Assembly (NCBI RefSeq): GCF_036173125.1 | Contig: NZ_CP108054.1 | Location: 7,965,001-8,029,000, forward strand | Reading direction: 5' to 3' | DNA from: Streptomyces sp. NBC_00286 | Lineage (GTDB): Bacteria > Actinomycetota > Actinomycetes > Streptomycetales > Streptomycetaceae | DNA: 64,000 bases | Shown here: piece after piece, positions 1 through 9,220 of the stretch | How the letters are laid out: each line of letters opens with the position of its first letter | Numbering within the stretch: the first letter of the stretch is position 1 | The notes under the pieces: generated by a model | What the model saw: only the letters and a program-made list of their open reading frames with translations | Databases searched by the model: none | Told to the model about the DNA's origin: nothing | Translations under genes and position numbers: made by a program

Positions 1-564
1 GTCAACTGGCTGTCCGCCTGGCTCTCGCTGGGAGCCCTCCTCTTCTACGTCATCGTCTACACGATGATCCTCAAGAGGCGTACGTCGCAGAACATCGTCT
101 GGGGCGGCATCGCCGGCTGTCTGCCCGTCCTCATCGGCTGGTCCTCGGTCACCAACTCCATGTCCTGGGCCCCGGTCATCCTCTTCCTCGTGATGTTCTT
201 CTGGACGCCGCCGCACTACTGGCCGCTGTCCATGAGGGTGCGGGACGACTACGCGCGCGTGGGCGTGCCGATGCTTCCGGTCATCGCCTCCAACAAGGTC
301 GTCGCCCGGCAGATCGTCCTCTACAGCTGGGCGATGGTCGCCGTCTCCCTCCTGCTGACGCCGCTCGGCTACACCGGCTGGTTCTACACGTCCGTCGCCC
401 TGGTGACCGGCGGCTTCTGGCTCTGGGAGGCGCACGGGCTGCAGGCCCGCGCCAAGGACGGGGCCGTGGGCGCGAAGCTCAAGGAGATGCGCCTCTTCCA
501 CTGGTCGATCACGTACGTGTCGCTGCTGTTCGTGGCGGTGGCGGTGGATCCCTTCCTCCGGTAG
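1..564 (+). CDS. ctaB: Heme o synthase (protoheme IX farnesyltransferase), C-terminal part
   Basis: UbiA-family membrane enzyme that adds a farnesyl group to heme b, giving heme o for cytochrome c oxidase. The frame is open from the first base and leaves 187 residues before TAG, so the N-terminal part with the first Asp-rich prenyl-diphosphate site lies outside the window. Several hydrophobic helices are visible, together with the loop around [14 protein letters not shown] and the segment [12 protein letters not shown], both typical of the family. ctaA, the next step in heme a synthesis, lies 2.5 kb away on the opposite strand. The identification is firm; only the start is missing. Confidence 0.93.
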   Translation, partial: VNWLSAWLSLGALLFYVIVYTMILKRRTSQNIVWGGIAGCLPVLIGWSSVTNSMSWAPVILFLVMFFWTPPHYWPLSMRVRDDYARVGVPMLPVIASNKVVARQIVLYSWAMVAVSLLLTPLGYTGWFYTSVALVTGGFWLWEAHGLQARAKDGAVGAKLKEMRLFHWSITYVSLLFVAVAVDPFLR

Positions 565-664
565 CTCGTTTTCGTACGACTCGTACGGCGACGGGTGGGG
601 GCGTGGTCAAGGCCACGTACCCCGCCCGTCGCCGTTTGATCTACCCGTCGGTAGCATCCTGACC

Positions 665-1039
665 ATGGCAGACACGGCAGATACGGCAGACACCCAGCAG
701 GCCGACGAGGCCGCGGACGGCAAGAAGGCCACCGGGGCGGAGCGTCGTGTGGCGCGCCTCACCAAGCAGATCTCGTCCTTCGCCAAGGCCCATGGCGGTG
801 CCGAGGGCCAGATCGCGTATCTGGGACAGCGGGGCGCCCGCATCGTCCTCGTCGGCGAGGACGGCGAATGGGGCGACCTGGTGGCCCCGACCTACGCGAT
901 GGCCGAGCAGGCGGCACAGAAGTCCGGCATCACCGTCCACGAGTCCTTCGACGGCGAGTTCGCCGCGAAGGTGAAGACGGGCCCGTACGAGTGGACGCGG
1001 ATGGCGGGGATCCAGCTGGGCGGCCCGAGCAATACCTGA
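665..1039 (+). CDS. Conserved small protein of unknown function
   Basis: A 124-residue soluble protein. The N terminus repeats ADT and is acidic and Gln/Glu rich. It is followed by a basic helix (ERRVARLTKQISSFAKAHG) and a compact region ending in GPYEWTRMAGIQLGG. There is no signal peptide or membrane segment. The start ATG lies just after a short intergenic gap downstream of ctaB. Codon use is strongly GC at third positions, supporting real coding. I recognise it only as the type of hypothetical protein often found next to heme genes in streptomycetes; no function can be assigned. Confidence 0.7.
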   Translation: MADTADTADTQQADEAADGKKATGAERRVARLTKQISSFAKAHGGAEGQIAYLGQRGARIVLVGEDGEWGDLVAPTYAMAEQAAQKSGITVHESFDGEFAAKVKTGPYEWTRMAGIQLGGPSNT

Positions 1040-1147
1040 CGCTTCCCGGCGGGGGCGCAGTGAACTGTGCTTCCGCAGAGCAACACCCGACCACCGGCTC
1101 ACCCGTTAGGACCTGCAAGAGCAGGGCCCAACCGCGGGGGAGTCCCG

Positions 1148-2254
1148 ATGATCGAAACGCCGTCGCTGGTGGACCAGTACTGCCATGGCGTGTTGCGCAC
1201 TGAGCTGGGCCTTGGCACCTTCGAGGCGCACCTCGCCGGGGGAGAGGGCAGACCCGCGGCGGGCACGACCTTCTTCGACACGCAGACCGGGTTCGCCGTA
1301 CGCCGCTGGTGCCCGCCCCTGCTCGGTCTGGAGCCGCACTGTTCGCCCGCCCACTATCTCGCGCGGCGCCGTGAGCTGGGCGTGCTGGAGTCGGGGCGCA
1401 GGCTGTTGCGGGGCAGCGGGATCACGACCTATCTGGTCGACACCGGGCTGCCGGGCGATCTGACCGGGCCCGGCGAGATGGCCTCGGCCGGAGGCGCCGA
1501 CGCCCACGAGATCGTCCGCCTGGAACTGCTCGCCGAGCAGGTCGCCGACACCTCCGGAACCGTCGAGTCGTTTCTCGCCAACCTCGCTGAGTCGGTGCAC
1601 GCAGCGGCGGCCAACGCGGTGGCGTTCACGTCGGTGGCGGGCGTACGGCACGGTCTGGCGCTGGCGCCCGAACCGCCGGACCCCGGTGAGGTGCGGGGCG
1701 CGGCGGGCCGCTGGCTCACCGGACGCCGCGTCGGCGGCACCCTGTCCGACCCGGTACTGCTGCGGCACCTCCTGTGGATCGCCGTCGCCTCGGGCCGCCC
1801 GCTCCAACTGCATGCGGGACTCGGCGAAGGGGACCTGCGCATCGACCGCACCGACCCCGTCCTGCTCACCGACTTCGCCCGCGCCACGGCCGGCCTCGGC
1901 ACCGACCTGGTCCTGCTGCACGGCTACCCGTACCACCGGCACGCCGCGCATCTCTCCGAGGTCTTCCCGCATGTGTACGCCGACTTGGGCGCCGCCCTCG
2001 TCCGTACGGGCGCCCGCGCCTCCGCCGTACTCTCCGAGATCCTCGAACTCGCCCCCTTCGGCAAGCTCCTCTTCTCCTCCGGCGCCCACGGACTGCCCGA
2101 ACTCCATGTGGTCGGTGCCCGCCTCTTCCGCGAGGCGCTGGCCCGGGTGCTCGGCACCTGGGTGGCCGAGGGGGCGTGGTCGCTGGCCGACGCACAGCGG
2201 GTGGCGGGCCTGATCGCGGCCGGAAACGCGCGACGGGTCTACGGGCTGGAGTGA
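1148..2254 (+). CDS. Amidohydrolase-family protein (FluG N-terminal-like)
   Basis: Predicted metal-dependent hydrolase of 368 residues with a TIM-barrel amidohydrolase pattern. Visible elements are DQYCHGVLR near the N terminus (a first His ligand), LQLHAGLGEGDLR in the middle (an HxG strand), LLHGYPYHRHAAHLSEVFPHVYADLG, and FSSGAHGLPE near the C terminus. This order resembles the amidohydrolase half found in FluG and in glutamine-synthetase-linked proteins. The substrate is unknown. I chose the ATG at 1148 because GGGGGAGT lies just upstream; an in-frame upstream start would add a basic, non-conserved leader. The next gene follows after about 30 bases and may be co-transcribed. Confidence 0.75.
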   Translation: MIETPSLVDQYCHGVLRTELGLGTFEAHLAGGEGRPAAGTTFFDTQTGFAVRRWCPPLLGLEPHCSPAHYLARRRELGVLESGRRLLRGSGITTYLVDTGLPGDLTGPGEMASAGGADAHEIVRLELLAEQVADTSGTVESFLANLAESVHAAAANAVAFTSVAGVRHGLALAPEPPDPGEVRGAAGRWLTGRRVGGTLSDPVLLRHLLWIAVASGRPLQLHAGLGEGDLRIDRTDPVLLTDFARATAGLGTDLVLLHGYPYHRHAAHLSEVFPHVYADLGAALVRTGARASAVLSEILELAPFGKLLFSSGAHGLPELHVVGARLFREALARVLGTWVAEGAWSLADAQRVAGLIAAGNARRVYGLE

Positions 2255-2283
2255 GCCGCCCGCACCGTGCGCAGACTGTGGGC

Positions 2284-3036
2284 ATGACACGCAGCGACGC
2301 GACCGACCGGCTCCTGGACCGCTTCCTCACCGAACTGCGCGACCTGGCCCCCGTCGCCGTATGGGCGCACGGCTCACTCGGCGGTGGCGACTACCAGGAG
2401 GGCCGCAGCGACCTGGACCTGGTCGCGGTCCTGGACGACCCGATCACGCCGAGCACGGTGTGGCGGGTGGCGCGGCTGCATGCGCGCCTGCGCAACGAGG
2501 CGCTCGTCGCCAAGCTGCACTGCAGCTACCTGACGCCCGGCACGGCGGACGGCGCCGGGCGGCGACACCTCACCTGGGCGCACGAGGAGCTGTTCAAACG
2601 GCCGGTCACACCGGTGACCCGGCGTGAGCTGCACGCCTTCGGGCTGGTCCTGCACGGGGAGGCGCCAGCGGCCCTGCTTCCGCCCGTGCCGGACGGTGAG
2701 TTGAGCGCCTTCGTCGTACGGGACCAGCGGGACTACTGGCGGCGGGAGGTCGACCGGGTCGGCAACTGGACGCAGGACATCTGGGTGGACCTTGGACTCG
2801 TCACGTACGCCCGTGCCGCGGTCACTCTGAAGGACGGGCGGCTGATCACCAAACGGGAGGCGCTGGAGCTGCTGCCGGGACTCAGTGCCCCCGTCGAGGT
2901 CGTCGAGGACATTAGACGGCGGCGGTACGAGGGCGATGGTGCGACGCCGAGTGAGGAGTGGACCGTGCGCAGGGCCGAGCTGACCCGGGCCTATCTCGGG
3001 CCGGCGATCGACACTCTCGTACGGGCCTACGCGTGA
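2284..3036 (+). CDS. Nucleotidyltransferase-fold protein
   Basis: A 250-residue protein with the polymerase-beta nucleotidyltransferase signature near its N terminus: HGSLGGGDYQEGRSDLDLV, i.e. GS followed about ten residues later by D-x-D, the metal and nucleotide binding carboxylates. The C-terminal part (WTQDIWVDLGLVTYARAAVTL, then LITKREALELLPG) resembles the helical domain of aminoglycoside adenylyltransferase-like proteins. It may adenylylate a small molecule; resistance is possible but not shown. The start ATG at 2284 lies 29 bases after the preceding stop. It converges with ctaA, with short repeats between the two genes. Confidence 0.75.
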   Translation: MTRSDATDRLLDRFLTELRDLAPVAVWAHGSLGGGDYQEGRSDLDLVAVLDDPITPSTVWRVARLHARLRNEALVAKLHCSYLTPGTADGAGRRHLTWAHEELFKRPVTPVTRRELHAFGLVLHGEAPAALLPPVPDGELSAFVVRDQRDYWRREVDRVGNWTQDIWVDLGLVTYARAAVTLKDGRLITKREALELLPGLSAPVEVVEDIRRRRYEGDGATPSEEWTVRRAELTRAYLGPAIDTLVRAYA

Positions 3037-3039
3037 CGC

Positions 3040-3108
3040 ACGCGCGCGTGGAGCACGTTTTCGTCTTTACGCGCGCGTGGCGACCGTTTTGTACTTACGC
3101 GCGCGTGG
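3040..3108. repeat. Three near-tandem 12-bp GC repeats at a convergent gene junction
   Basis: The 12-mer ACGCGCGCGTGG occurs at 3040, 3069 and 3097, spaced 29 and 28 bases, with similar flanking sequence (CGTTTT follows the first two). The third copy lies inside ctaA and encodes its last residues; its first base is part of the ctaA stop codon. The arrangement looks like a small duplication of the gene end. Confidence 0.7.
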
Positions 3109-4105
3109 CGACCCGTTCCGTCGACTGCCCTGGTTCCGGAACCTCCACGACCTCGTGCCGTTCCCGCAGCGACAGCAGCACCCTAAGGGTCGCGATCCAC
3201 ACCAGGCAGGAGCCGAGCATGTGGGCGCCGACCAGGATCTCGGGGAGGTCCGTGAAGTACTGGACGTAGCCGATGACGCCCTGTGCGAGGAGCACCAGGA
3301 AGAGGTCACGGGTGCGGTGGCGGGGGACCTTGGGGGCGTCGACGGCCCGTAGGACGAACCACAGGGCGAAGGCCAGCGTCACCACGATCCAGGCCAGGAC
3401 GGCGTGCAGCCTGGTGACGTTCTCCCAGTCCAGCGGGATGCGCTCGACCTCCCGCGAGTCACCGGCGTGCGGGCCCGCGCCCGTGACCACCGTGCCCACC
3501 GCGATCAGCAGGGCCGTGACGGCGACCAGGGCCCACACGAGCTGCTGCACCGACTTGCCGACCAGCGGGCGCGGTGCCGCGTCGCTCTCGCGGGTGCGCT
3601 GCCACATCACCAGGGCCACTGCGATCAACGCGGAGGTCAGCAGGAAGTGGGCGGCGACCGTGTACGGGTTGAGGCCGACCAGGACGACGATGCCGCCGAG
3701 CACCGCGTTGCCCATGACGATCCAGAACTGGGCCCAGCCGAGGCGGGTGAGGCCGCGCCGGTACGGCTTCGCGGAGCGGGCGGCGATGATCGCCCAGCCG
3801 ACCGCCGCGCTCAGGACGTAGGTCAGCAGCCGGTTGCCGAACTCGATGTACCCGTGGATGCCCATCTCGTGCGTGTTGGTCAGCGAGTCCTCGGAGCACT
3901 TGGGCCAGGTCGGGCAGCCGAGGCCGGAGCCGGTCAGCCGTACGGCGCCGCCGGTGACCACGATGACCACCGCCATGACGAGCGCGGCGAGGGCCGCTCG
4001 CTGAACCGTCCGGGGCTTCGGGGTCCAGCGTTCGGCGATGAAGGCGAGCGGGTTGCGCACGGCCTCGACGGCGTTCGCGCGGGTCAGATTCGGCACGGGC
4101 ACCAT
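3095..4105 (-). CDS. ctaA: Heme A synthase (COX15/CtaA family)
   Basis: Membrane oxygenase converting heme o to heme a, 336 residues with about eight predicted helices. Family marks: TGGAVRLTGSGLGCPTWPKC in the first periplasmic loop, with a Cys pair as in actinobacterial CtaA; GYIEFGNRLLTY with a conserved E and a His just before it (MGIHG); AAHFLLTS; and RLHAVLAWI and GAHMLGSCLVW carrying later heme-ligand histidines. The ATG at 4105 gives the usual MVPVPN-type N terminus; an upstream GTG at 4126 would add seven residues and has no better ribosome site. It works with ctaB at the window start. Confidence 0.92.
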   Translation of the reverse strand: MVPVPNLTRANAVEAVRNPLAFIAERWTPKPRTVQRAALAALVMAVVIVVTGGAVRLTGSGLGCPTWPKCSEDSLTNTHEMGIHGYIEFGNRLLTYVLSAAVGWAIIAARSAKPYRRGLTRLGWAQFWIVMGNAVLGGIVVLVGLNPYTVAAHFLLTSALIAVALVMWQRTRESDAAPRPLVGKSVQQLVWALVAVTALLIAVGTVVTGAGPHAGDSREVERIPLDWENVTRLHAVLAWIVVTLAFALWFVLRAVDAPKVPRHRTRDLFLVLLAQGVIGYVQYFTDLPEILVGAHMLGSCLVWIATLRVLLSLRERHEVVEVPEPGQSTERVATRA

Positions 4106-4188
4106 GGTAGGCGGCCGCTTGTGCACGCCTTCACGAGGGGGGAGGCGGCTGCTCCGCCCTGCTCAGGGCTACTCCCCGCTACTCCCCG

Positions 4189-4959
4189 CTACTCCCAGCG
4201 GAAGAAACGGGCGGCGGCAGCGAGGCCCACGACTCCCCAGGCGGCCAGGATTCCGAGGTTCCCCCAGGGCATCCCGGCGCCGTGCTGGAGCACGTCCCTC
4301 AGCCCGTCGGAGAGGGCCGAGATGGGCAGCAGGCCGAGCAGGGACTGGGCCGTGTCCGGGAACTTGTCGAGCGGTACGACGACCCCGCCGCCCACGAGCA
4401 GCAGCAGGAAGACCAGGTTCGCGGCGGCCAGCGTCGCCTCCGCCTTCAGCGTGCCCGCCATCAGCAGGCCGAGGCCCGAGAAGGCGGCCGTGCCGAGGAC
4501 GAGCAGGAGCAGGACGGCGAGGGGATTGCCGTGGGGCGACCAGCCGAGGGCGAAGGCGATCACCGTCACCAGGATCACCTGGAGGCTCTCCGTGACCAGC
4601 ACGGAGAGCGTCTTGGCCGCCATCAGCCCCCAGCGGGGGAGCGGTGAGGTGGCGAGCCGCTTGAGGACGCCGTACCGCCGCTCGAAGCCCGTCGCGATGG
4701 CCTGCCCCGTGAACGCCGTCGACATCACCGCGAGCGCCAGGATGCCGGGCGCCAGGAAGTCGACCGCCTCGCCCTCGCCCGTATCGACGATGTCGACCGA
4801 GCTGAACAGCACGAGCAGCAGCGTCGGGATGACGACCGTCAGCAGCAGCTGCTCGCCGTTGCGCAGCAGCATCTTCGTCTCGAGGACAGCCTGCGCCGCG
4901 ATCATGCGGGTCAGCGGGGCCGCCCCCGGCTTCGGGGTGTACGTACCGGCCGTAGTCAC
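4189..4959 (-). CDS. ABC-2 type transporter permease
   Basis: Membrane subunit of a DrrB-like exporter, 256 residues, with six predicted helices (for example LLLTVVIPTLLLVLF, FLAPGILALAVMSTAFTG, and a C-terminal LGILAAWGVVGLAAAARFF). The GTG start at 4959 shares bases with the TGA stop of the ATPase gene (GTGA), indicating coupled translation. Three CTACTCCCCG-like copies sit at the stop codon (about 4167-4196). The substrate is not evident; similar pairs beside ctaA in streptomycetes are unassigned. Confidence 0.88.
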   Translation of the reverse strand: MTTAGTYTPKPGAAPLTRMIAAQAVLETKMLLRNGEQLLLTVVIPTLLLVLFSSVDIVDTGEGEAVDFLAPGILALAVMSTAFTGQAIATGFERRYGVLKRLATSPLPRWGLMAAKTLSVLVTESLQVILVTVIAFALGWSPHGNPLAVLLLLVLGTAAFSGLGLLMAGTLKAEATLAAANLVFLLLLVGGGVVVPLDKFPDTAQSLLGLLPISALSDGLRDVLQHGAGMPWGNLGILAAWGVVGLAAAARFFRWE

Positions 4960-5879
4960 GAACGCAGCTCCTTGCCGGTCAATTCCAAGAACACATCCTC
5001 CAGGGTGTGCCGTTCCACCGAGATCTTCTCCGGCATCACTCCGTGCTGGGCGCACCAGGAGGTGACGGTCGCGAGCAGTTGGGGGTCGACCTTGCCGCCC
5101 ACCCGGTAGGCGCCCGGCGTCAGTTCGGCTGCCGTGCAGTCCGCCGGAAGGGCCTTGAGCAGGGAACCTATGTCGAGACCTGGACGGCCGCTGAAGCGGA
5201 GCGTGTTCTCGGCGCCGCCGCGGCACAGCTGCTCGGGGGAGCCCTGGGCGATGACCCGGCCGGCGTCGATGATCGCCACGTCGTCGGCGAGTTGCTCGGC
5301 CTCGTCCATGTAGTGCGTGGTGAGGATCACCGAGACGCCGTCCGCACGCAGATCGCGTACGAGGTCCCAAGTGGCCCGGCGCGCCTGCGGATCGAGTCCG
5401 GCGGTCGGCTCGTCCAGGAAGACCAGTTCGGGCCGGCCGACGACGGCCATCGCGAGCGCGAGCCGCTGCTGCTGGCCGCCGGACAGCCGCCGGTAAGTCG
5501 TACGGCCGCAACTGCCGAGGCCCAGGCGCTCGATCAGCGCGTCCACGTCCAGCGGATGCGCGTGCAGTTTGGCCACGTGGCGCAGCATCTCGTCGGCGCG
5601 GGCGCCCGAGTAGACGCCGCCGGACTGGAGCATCACGCCGATCCGGGGACGCAGGGCCGCGGCCTCGCGTACCGGGTCGAGCCCCAGTACGCGTACCGTC
5701 CCCGAGTCCGGCTTGCGGTACCCCTCGCAGGTCTCGACCGTGGTCGTCTTGCCCGCCCCGTTGGGACCCAGTACGGCGGTGATCCCCGTCCCGGCCACCA
5801 GGTCGAGGCCGTCCACCGCGGTCTTCGTGCGGTACCGCTTCACCAGGGCCTGGACCTGGACGACGGGGTCGCTTCGCAT
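4956..5879 (-). CDS. ABC transporter ATP-binding protein (DrrA-like)
   Basis: A 307-residue ATPase. Walker A is LGPNGAGKTTTVET, the signature is LSGGQQQRLALAMAV, Walker B is ELVFLDEPTAGLDP, and the switch His is in ILTTHYMDEAEQLADD. The C-terminal 80 residues form the extra domain seen in DrrA-type exporters. The start ATG at 5879 gives the usual N terminus before VQVQALVKRYRTK; upstream in-frame codons would add an atypical leader. It precedes and overlaps the permease gene. Divergent promoters with the GH16 gene must lie in the 253 bases between 5880 and 6132. Confidence 0.9.
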   Translation of the reverse strand: MRSDPVVQVQALVKRYRTKTAVDGLDLVAGTGITAVLGPNGAGKTTTVETCEGYRKPDSGTVRVLGLDPVREAAALRPRIGVMLQSGGVYSGARADEMLRHVAKLHAHPLDVDALIERLGLGSCGRTTYRRLSGGQQQRLALAMAVVGRPELVFLDEPTAGLDPQARRATWDLVRDLRADGVSVILTTHYMDEAEQLADDVAIIDAGRVIAQGSPEQLCRGGAENTLRFSGRPGLDIGSLLKALPADCTAAELTPGAYRVGGKVDPQLLATVTSWCAQHGVMPEKISVERHTLEDVFLELTGKELRS

Positions 5880-6132
5880 GGTCCCGAGTCTAGGTACGCG
5901 GCCGGCGTCCGGATCGGGCGGGTTGGTGAACCCCCTGAGAACCCCTGCGATCCCCTCCGCCGGGCTCTTCCGCTCGGTGTGACACGGCACTCCTGACACC
6001 GTGCACTTTGGGCTGTTCGGGTGAATCGTATCTAACTGCCATATAGCGATCTTTTGACGGTGCTTCAGTTGTCATGGTCCGCCCAGGGCGGGAGCGGACG
6101 TCTTCTCCCTTCCGCAGAAAGGCAGTTGACAC

Positions 6133-7050
6133 ATGATCAGAAGCACCTCGTGCTCACGGCTGAGAGCCGCCGCCGGCCTCCTCGCCTTCGGGATGCTGTG
6201 CGCAGCCCTCGTCGTGCTCCCCGGCTCATCGCCCGCGAGTGCTCAGCCCGTCGGCCCGGCACTGTTCGACGACTTCAACTACACCGGCTACACCGACCCG
6301 CGGATCTCCCAGCACGGCTGGACCCTCAGGTCCGGCCAGGGCGGCCCCGGCGTGCCAGGCGCCACGTGGCGGCCGCAGAACTTCACGTTCGGCACCGAGT
6401 CCGGTAACTCGATCATGACGATGCGATCGGGCACCAGCGGGACCGCGAGCACCACCCAGCACACCGAGATCTACCACCAGCGCAAGTTCCACTACGGCAC
6501 GTACGCCGCGCGGGTCCGCTTCAGCGACGTACCGGTCACCGGACCGGACGGCGACCGCATGGTGCAGACGTTCTTCACCATCTCGCCGCTGAACTTTCCG
6601 TTGGATCCGGCCTACAGCGAACTCGACTTCGAGTACCTGCCGAACGGCGGCTGGGGCCGGCCGAGCAGTGCGCTGCTCGCTTCCTCCTGGGAGACGTACT
6701 CGGAGACTCCGCCTGCGGAGGTGCACACGACCACCGAGGAGCGGGCCAGTTTCGCCGGGTGGCACAACCTGGTCATCACGGTCGACACCGAGGCGGTCAC
6801 CTACTACCTCGACGGCCGGCTCTTCGCCCGGCACACCGAGCCGTATCTGCCCGAGTCGTCGATGAGCATCCGCTTCAACCAATGGCTGATCAACCTGACG
6901 GGGATCAGCAGCCGGAAGACACGCATGTACGAGGAGAAGGTCGACTACGTGTACTTCGCCAAGGAACAGATCCTCACCCCGGCCGAGGTGACGGCCGCCG
7001 TCACCGACTACCGGACGCGGGGGGTGACCTTCGAGGACACCGTTTTCTGA
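6133..7050 (+). CDS. Secreted glycoside hydrolase, family 16-like
   Basis: A 305-residue exported protein. Residues 1-38 form a Sec signal peptide (basic start, hydrophobic LLAFGMLCAALVVL, small residues SPASA before QP). The mature part has a concanavalin-like beta-sandwich pattern: DDFNYTGYTDP, KFHYGTYAARVRF (the entry strand seen in GH16), and SELDFEYLP containing the catalytic E-x-D-x-E at residues 163-167. ASFAGWHNLVITVDTEAVTYYLDG matches the later strands. It probably cleaves a beta-glucan, agar-type or other beta-1,3/1,4 polysaccharide outside the cell; specificity cannot be told. The ribosome site AAAGG lies about 12 bases upstream, longer than usual. Confidence 0.85.
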   Translation: MIRSTSCSRLRAAAGLLAFGMLCAALVVLPGSSPASAQPVGPALFDDFNYTGYTDPRISQHGWTLRSGQGGPGVPGATWRPQNFTFGTESGNSIMTMRSGTSGTASTTQHTEIYHQRKFHYGTYAARVRFSDVPVTGPDGDRMVQTFFTISPLNFPLDPAYSELDFEYLPNGGWGRPSSALLASSWETYSETPPAEVHTTTEERASFAGWHNLVITVDTEAVTYYLDGRLFARHTEPYLPESSMSIRFNQWLINLTGISSRKTRMYEEKVDYVYFAKEQILTPAEVTAAVTDYRTRGVTFEDTVF

Positions 7051-7074
7051 GGTGTTCGCGTACGGCGGGGCGGC

Positions 7075-9168
7075 TCAGGTCGGAGGGGCCGCCCCGTTCG
7101 CGTCGGCGATCGGCAGCAGGGCGGTGAAGGTGGTGCCGTGTCCCTCCTCGGAGCTGACGTGGATCTCGCCGCCGTGGTTCGTCACGATCGTGTGGACGAT
7201 CGTCAGGCCGAGGCCCGTGCCAGGAATGGCCGCGTCGGTGGCGTTCGAGGCGCGGAAGAACCGCTGGAAGAGCTTCTCCTGTTCGTCGGCGGGGACGCCC
7301 ATGCCGGTGTCGCTGACGCTCAGGACCGCCTGTCGGTCCCGGGCTTCGGCGCGGACGGTGACCTTCCCGCCCTCCGGGGTGAACTTCACGGCGTTGGACA
7401 GCAGGTTCATCAGGACCCGGTCGAGCTGGTCGCTGTCCGCCCGCAGCACCAGGGGCCGGGAGGGGAGTCGCGTCTCCACGGTGATGGAGGCGGCCCCGGC
7501 GGTCGGCCGGATGGCGTCGGCCGCCGACGCCACCAGGCGGCACAGGTCGACGGGTCCCTTCTTGGAGCTGAACGCGCCCGACTCGATGCGCGAGAGGGTC
7601 AGCAGGTCCTCGATGAGTGTCCGCAGGCGGTTGGCGTTGCGGTCGACGACGTCCAGCATGTGCTGCTGCGGCTCGGTGAGCGGCCCGGTCTCCTCGTCCT
7701 TCAGCAGCTCGAGGTACCCGACGATGCTGGTCAGCGGGGTGCGCAGCTCGTGGGAGACGGTGGACAGGAAGTCGCTCTTGGCCTTGTCCAGGGCGCGCAG
7801 CTTCTCCACCAGGTGCGTCTCCTGCTTGTAGAGCAGCGCGGTGTGCAGCGCGCGGCCGGCACCGGCGGCCATGAACTCGGCGGTCTCGATCTCCACCGGG
7901 CGCCAGGGGCGGTCCTGCCGGGTCCGCGCGAGGAAGACGGCACCGAGCGGCTGGTCACCGACGCCGACCGGGACGACGAGCACGCCGACCAGGCCCAGTG
8001 CCTCGGCCGCCGCCCGGGCGTCCGGCGGCAGGGCGCCCTCGCCGAAGGGGCCGGGCGCCCCGGGCAGCGGTGATCCCTCGGTCAGCGCGGTGGGCAGATC
8101 GTTGTGGCACCAGGCCGTTCCCCGCCGGTAGTGCTCGCGTACGACCTCGAGGGGGACGGGCGGAATCGGCTGCTCGTGCGCGGGGAGCAGACCTCTGCCC
8201 GCACTCCAGGCGCGTGCCACGCGGACGACGGGGCTGTCCTTTTCGGTGAGCAGGACGAAGGCGTGATCGGCGTCCAGGCCCTCGCCGAGTCCGGCGCACG
8301 CAGCGTCGAGCACCTTGTCCACGTCGAGGTGCTCCCGGATGTGGATGCCCACCGCCCGTGCGACCCCGGCCAGTTCGGCGCGTTCCTGCTCGATCTCCCG
8401 CATCCGGTCGCTCTCGTCGGCGAGCACATTCACCGACCGCGCCACCGCCTTGATCTCCTCCGGTCCCTTCTCCTCCGCCCGCGCCGAGTGGTCGCCCGAG
8501 GCCAGCCGGTACAGGGCCAAAACGGTGCTCTGCAGTGGCCGGGTGAGGGCGCGGGTGGTGCGTACCGCCGCGTAGATGGCCAGTGCTCCGCCTGTCGCCA
8601 TCAGGGCGCCGATGCCCACAGTGCTGAGGTCGAGGATCGTCTCGGCCCGGTCCTCCCGGCGCTCGATGTCGGCGTTGAGCTGTTCCTCCAGCTCGTGGCT
8701 GGCGGCATCGAAGGCCGCGAACGGCCGGGCCGCCTGCGTGGTCAGCCGGACGGCCCCTTCGCTGCCGGGGGCGGCCTTCGCCTGCTGGTCGGCGATGCGT
8801 ACGTAGGCACGTAGGCGACGTTCCTGCGCCGCGAGATTCCGCCGGGCCTCGGCGGGGGCATGCCGCCGGGCCTCGGCGAGGGTGGCGAAGGCCTCGTCAC
8901 GCGCCTGGACATAGCTGCTGCGCTCCGTCGTGTCGCCGGTGAGCAGATAGGTGCGTACAGAACGGTGCATATGGGCCGCACGATCGTGCACGTCGTGGTT
9001 TTCGCGTACTACAGGCGCCAGTTGACCGACGATCTCATCGTGCAGCCTGTCCGCCATTCTGGCGGTGATCAGTGCGCCCGCTCCGACGAGAAGGAGCAGC
9101 ACGATCAGAAGTCCGAAGGTCGCGGTGAGCCGGCGTGCCACACCGCGCCGCTTGGTGGTGGTCCTCAA
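7075..9168 (-). CDS. Membrane sensor histidine kinase (CHASE3-like, HAMP, GAF, HisKA, HATPase)
   Basis: A 697-residue sensor. There is a membrane helix at about 17-37, an extracellular helical sensor (CHASE3-like) to about 178, a second helix at 180-203, HAMP at 202-255, GAF at about 265-445, and a dimerisation helix with the phospho-acceptor His473 in SHELRTPLTS. The ATPase has an N box MNLLSNAVKF (about 587-596), G1 DTGMGVP (about 620) and G2 GTGLGL (about 651). It is the last gene of a leftward group with two single-domain receivers, which are the likely phosphate targets. No DNA-binding output domain is present in the group, so signalling probably passes to a protein target. Confidence 0.9.
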   Translation of the reverse strand: MRTTTKRRGVARRLTATFGLLIVLLLLVGAGALITARMADRLHDEIVGQLAPVVRENHDVHDRAAHMHRSVRTYLLTGDTTERSSYVQARDEAFATLAEARRHAPAEARRNLAAQERRLRAYVRIADQQAKAAPGSEGAVRLTTQAARPFAAFDAASHELEEQLNADIERREDRAETILDLSTVGIGALMATGGALAIYAAVRTTRALTRPLQSTVLALYRLASGDHSARAEEKGPEEIKAVARSVNVLADESDRMREIEQERAELAGVARAVGIHIREHLDVDKVLDAACAGLGEGLDADHAFVLLTEKDSPVVRVARAWSAGRGLLPAHEQPIPPVPLEVVREHYRRGTAWCHNDLPTALTEGSPLPGAPGPFGEGALPPDARAAAEALGLVGVLVVPVGVGDQPLGAVFLARTRQDRPWRPVEIETAEFMAAGAGRALHTALLYKQETHLVEKLRALDKAKSDFLSTVSHELRTPLTSIVGYLELLKDEETGPLTEPQQHMLDVVDRNANRLRTLIEDLLTLSRIESGAFSSKKGPVDLCRLVASAADAIRPTAGAASITVETRLPSRPLVLRADSDQLDRVLMNLLSNAVKFTPEGGKVTVRAEARDRQAVLSVSDTGMGVPADEQEKLFQRFFRASNATDAAIPGTGLGLTIVHTIVTNHGGEIHVSSEEGHGTTFTALLPIADANGAAPPT

Positions 9169-9220
9169 TGCCGATCACCGCCCTCCCGGAACTGTTCGGG
9201 CGTGCCGAATCCGCTGCGCA

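Noticed and set aside
3404..5065. 553-codon rightward open frame opposite ctaA and the ABC genes
   Set aside because: Mirror of three clear genes; the sequence is Arg/Ala/Gly rich and has no family features.
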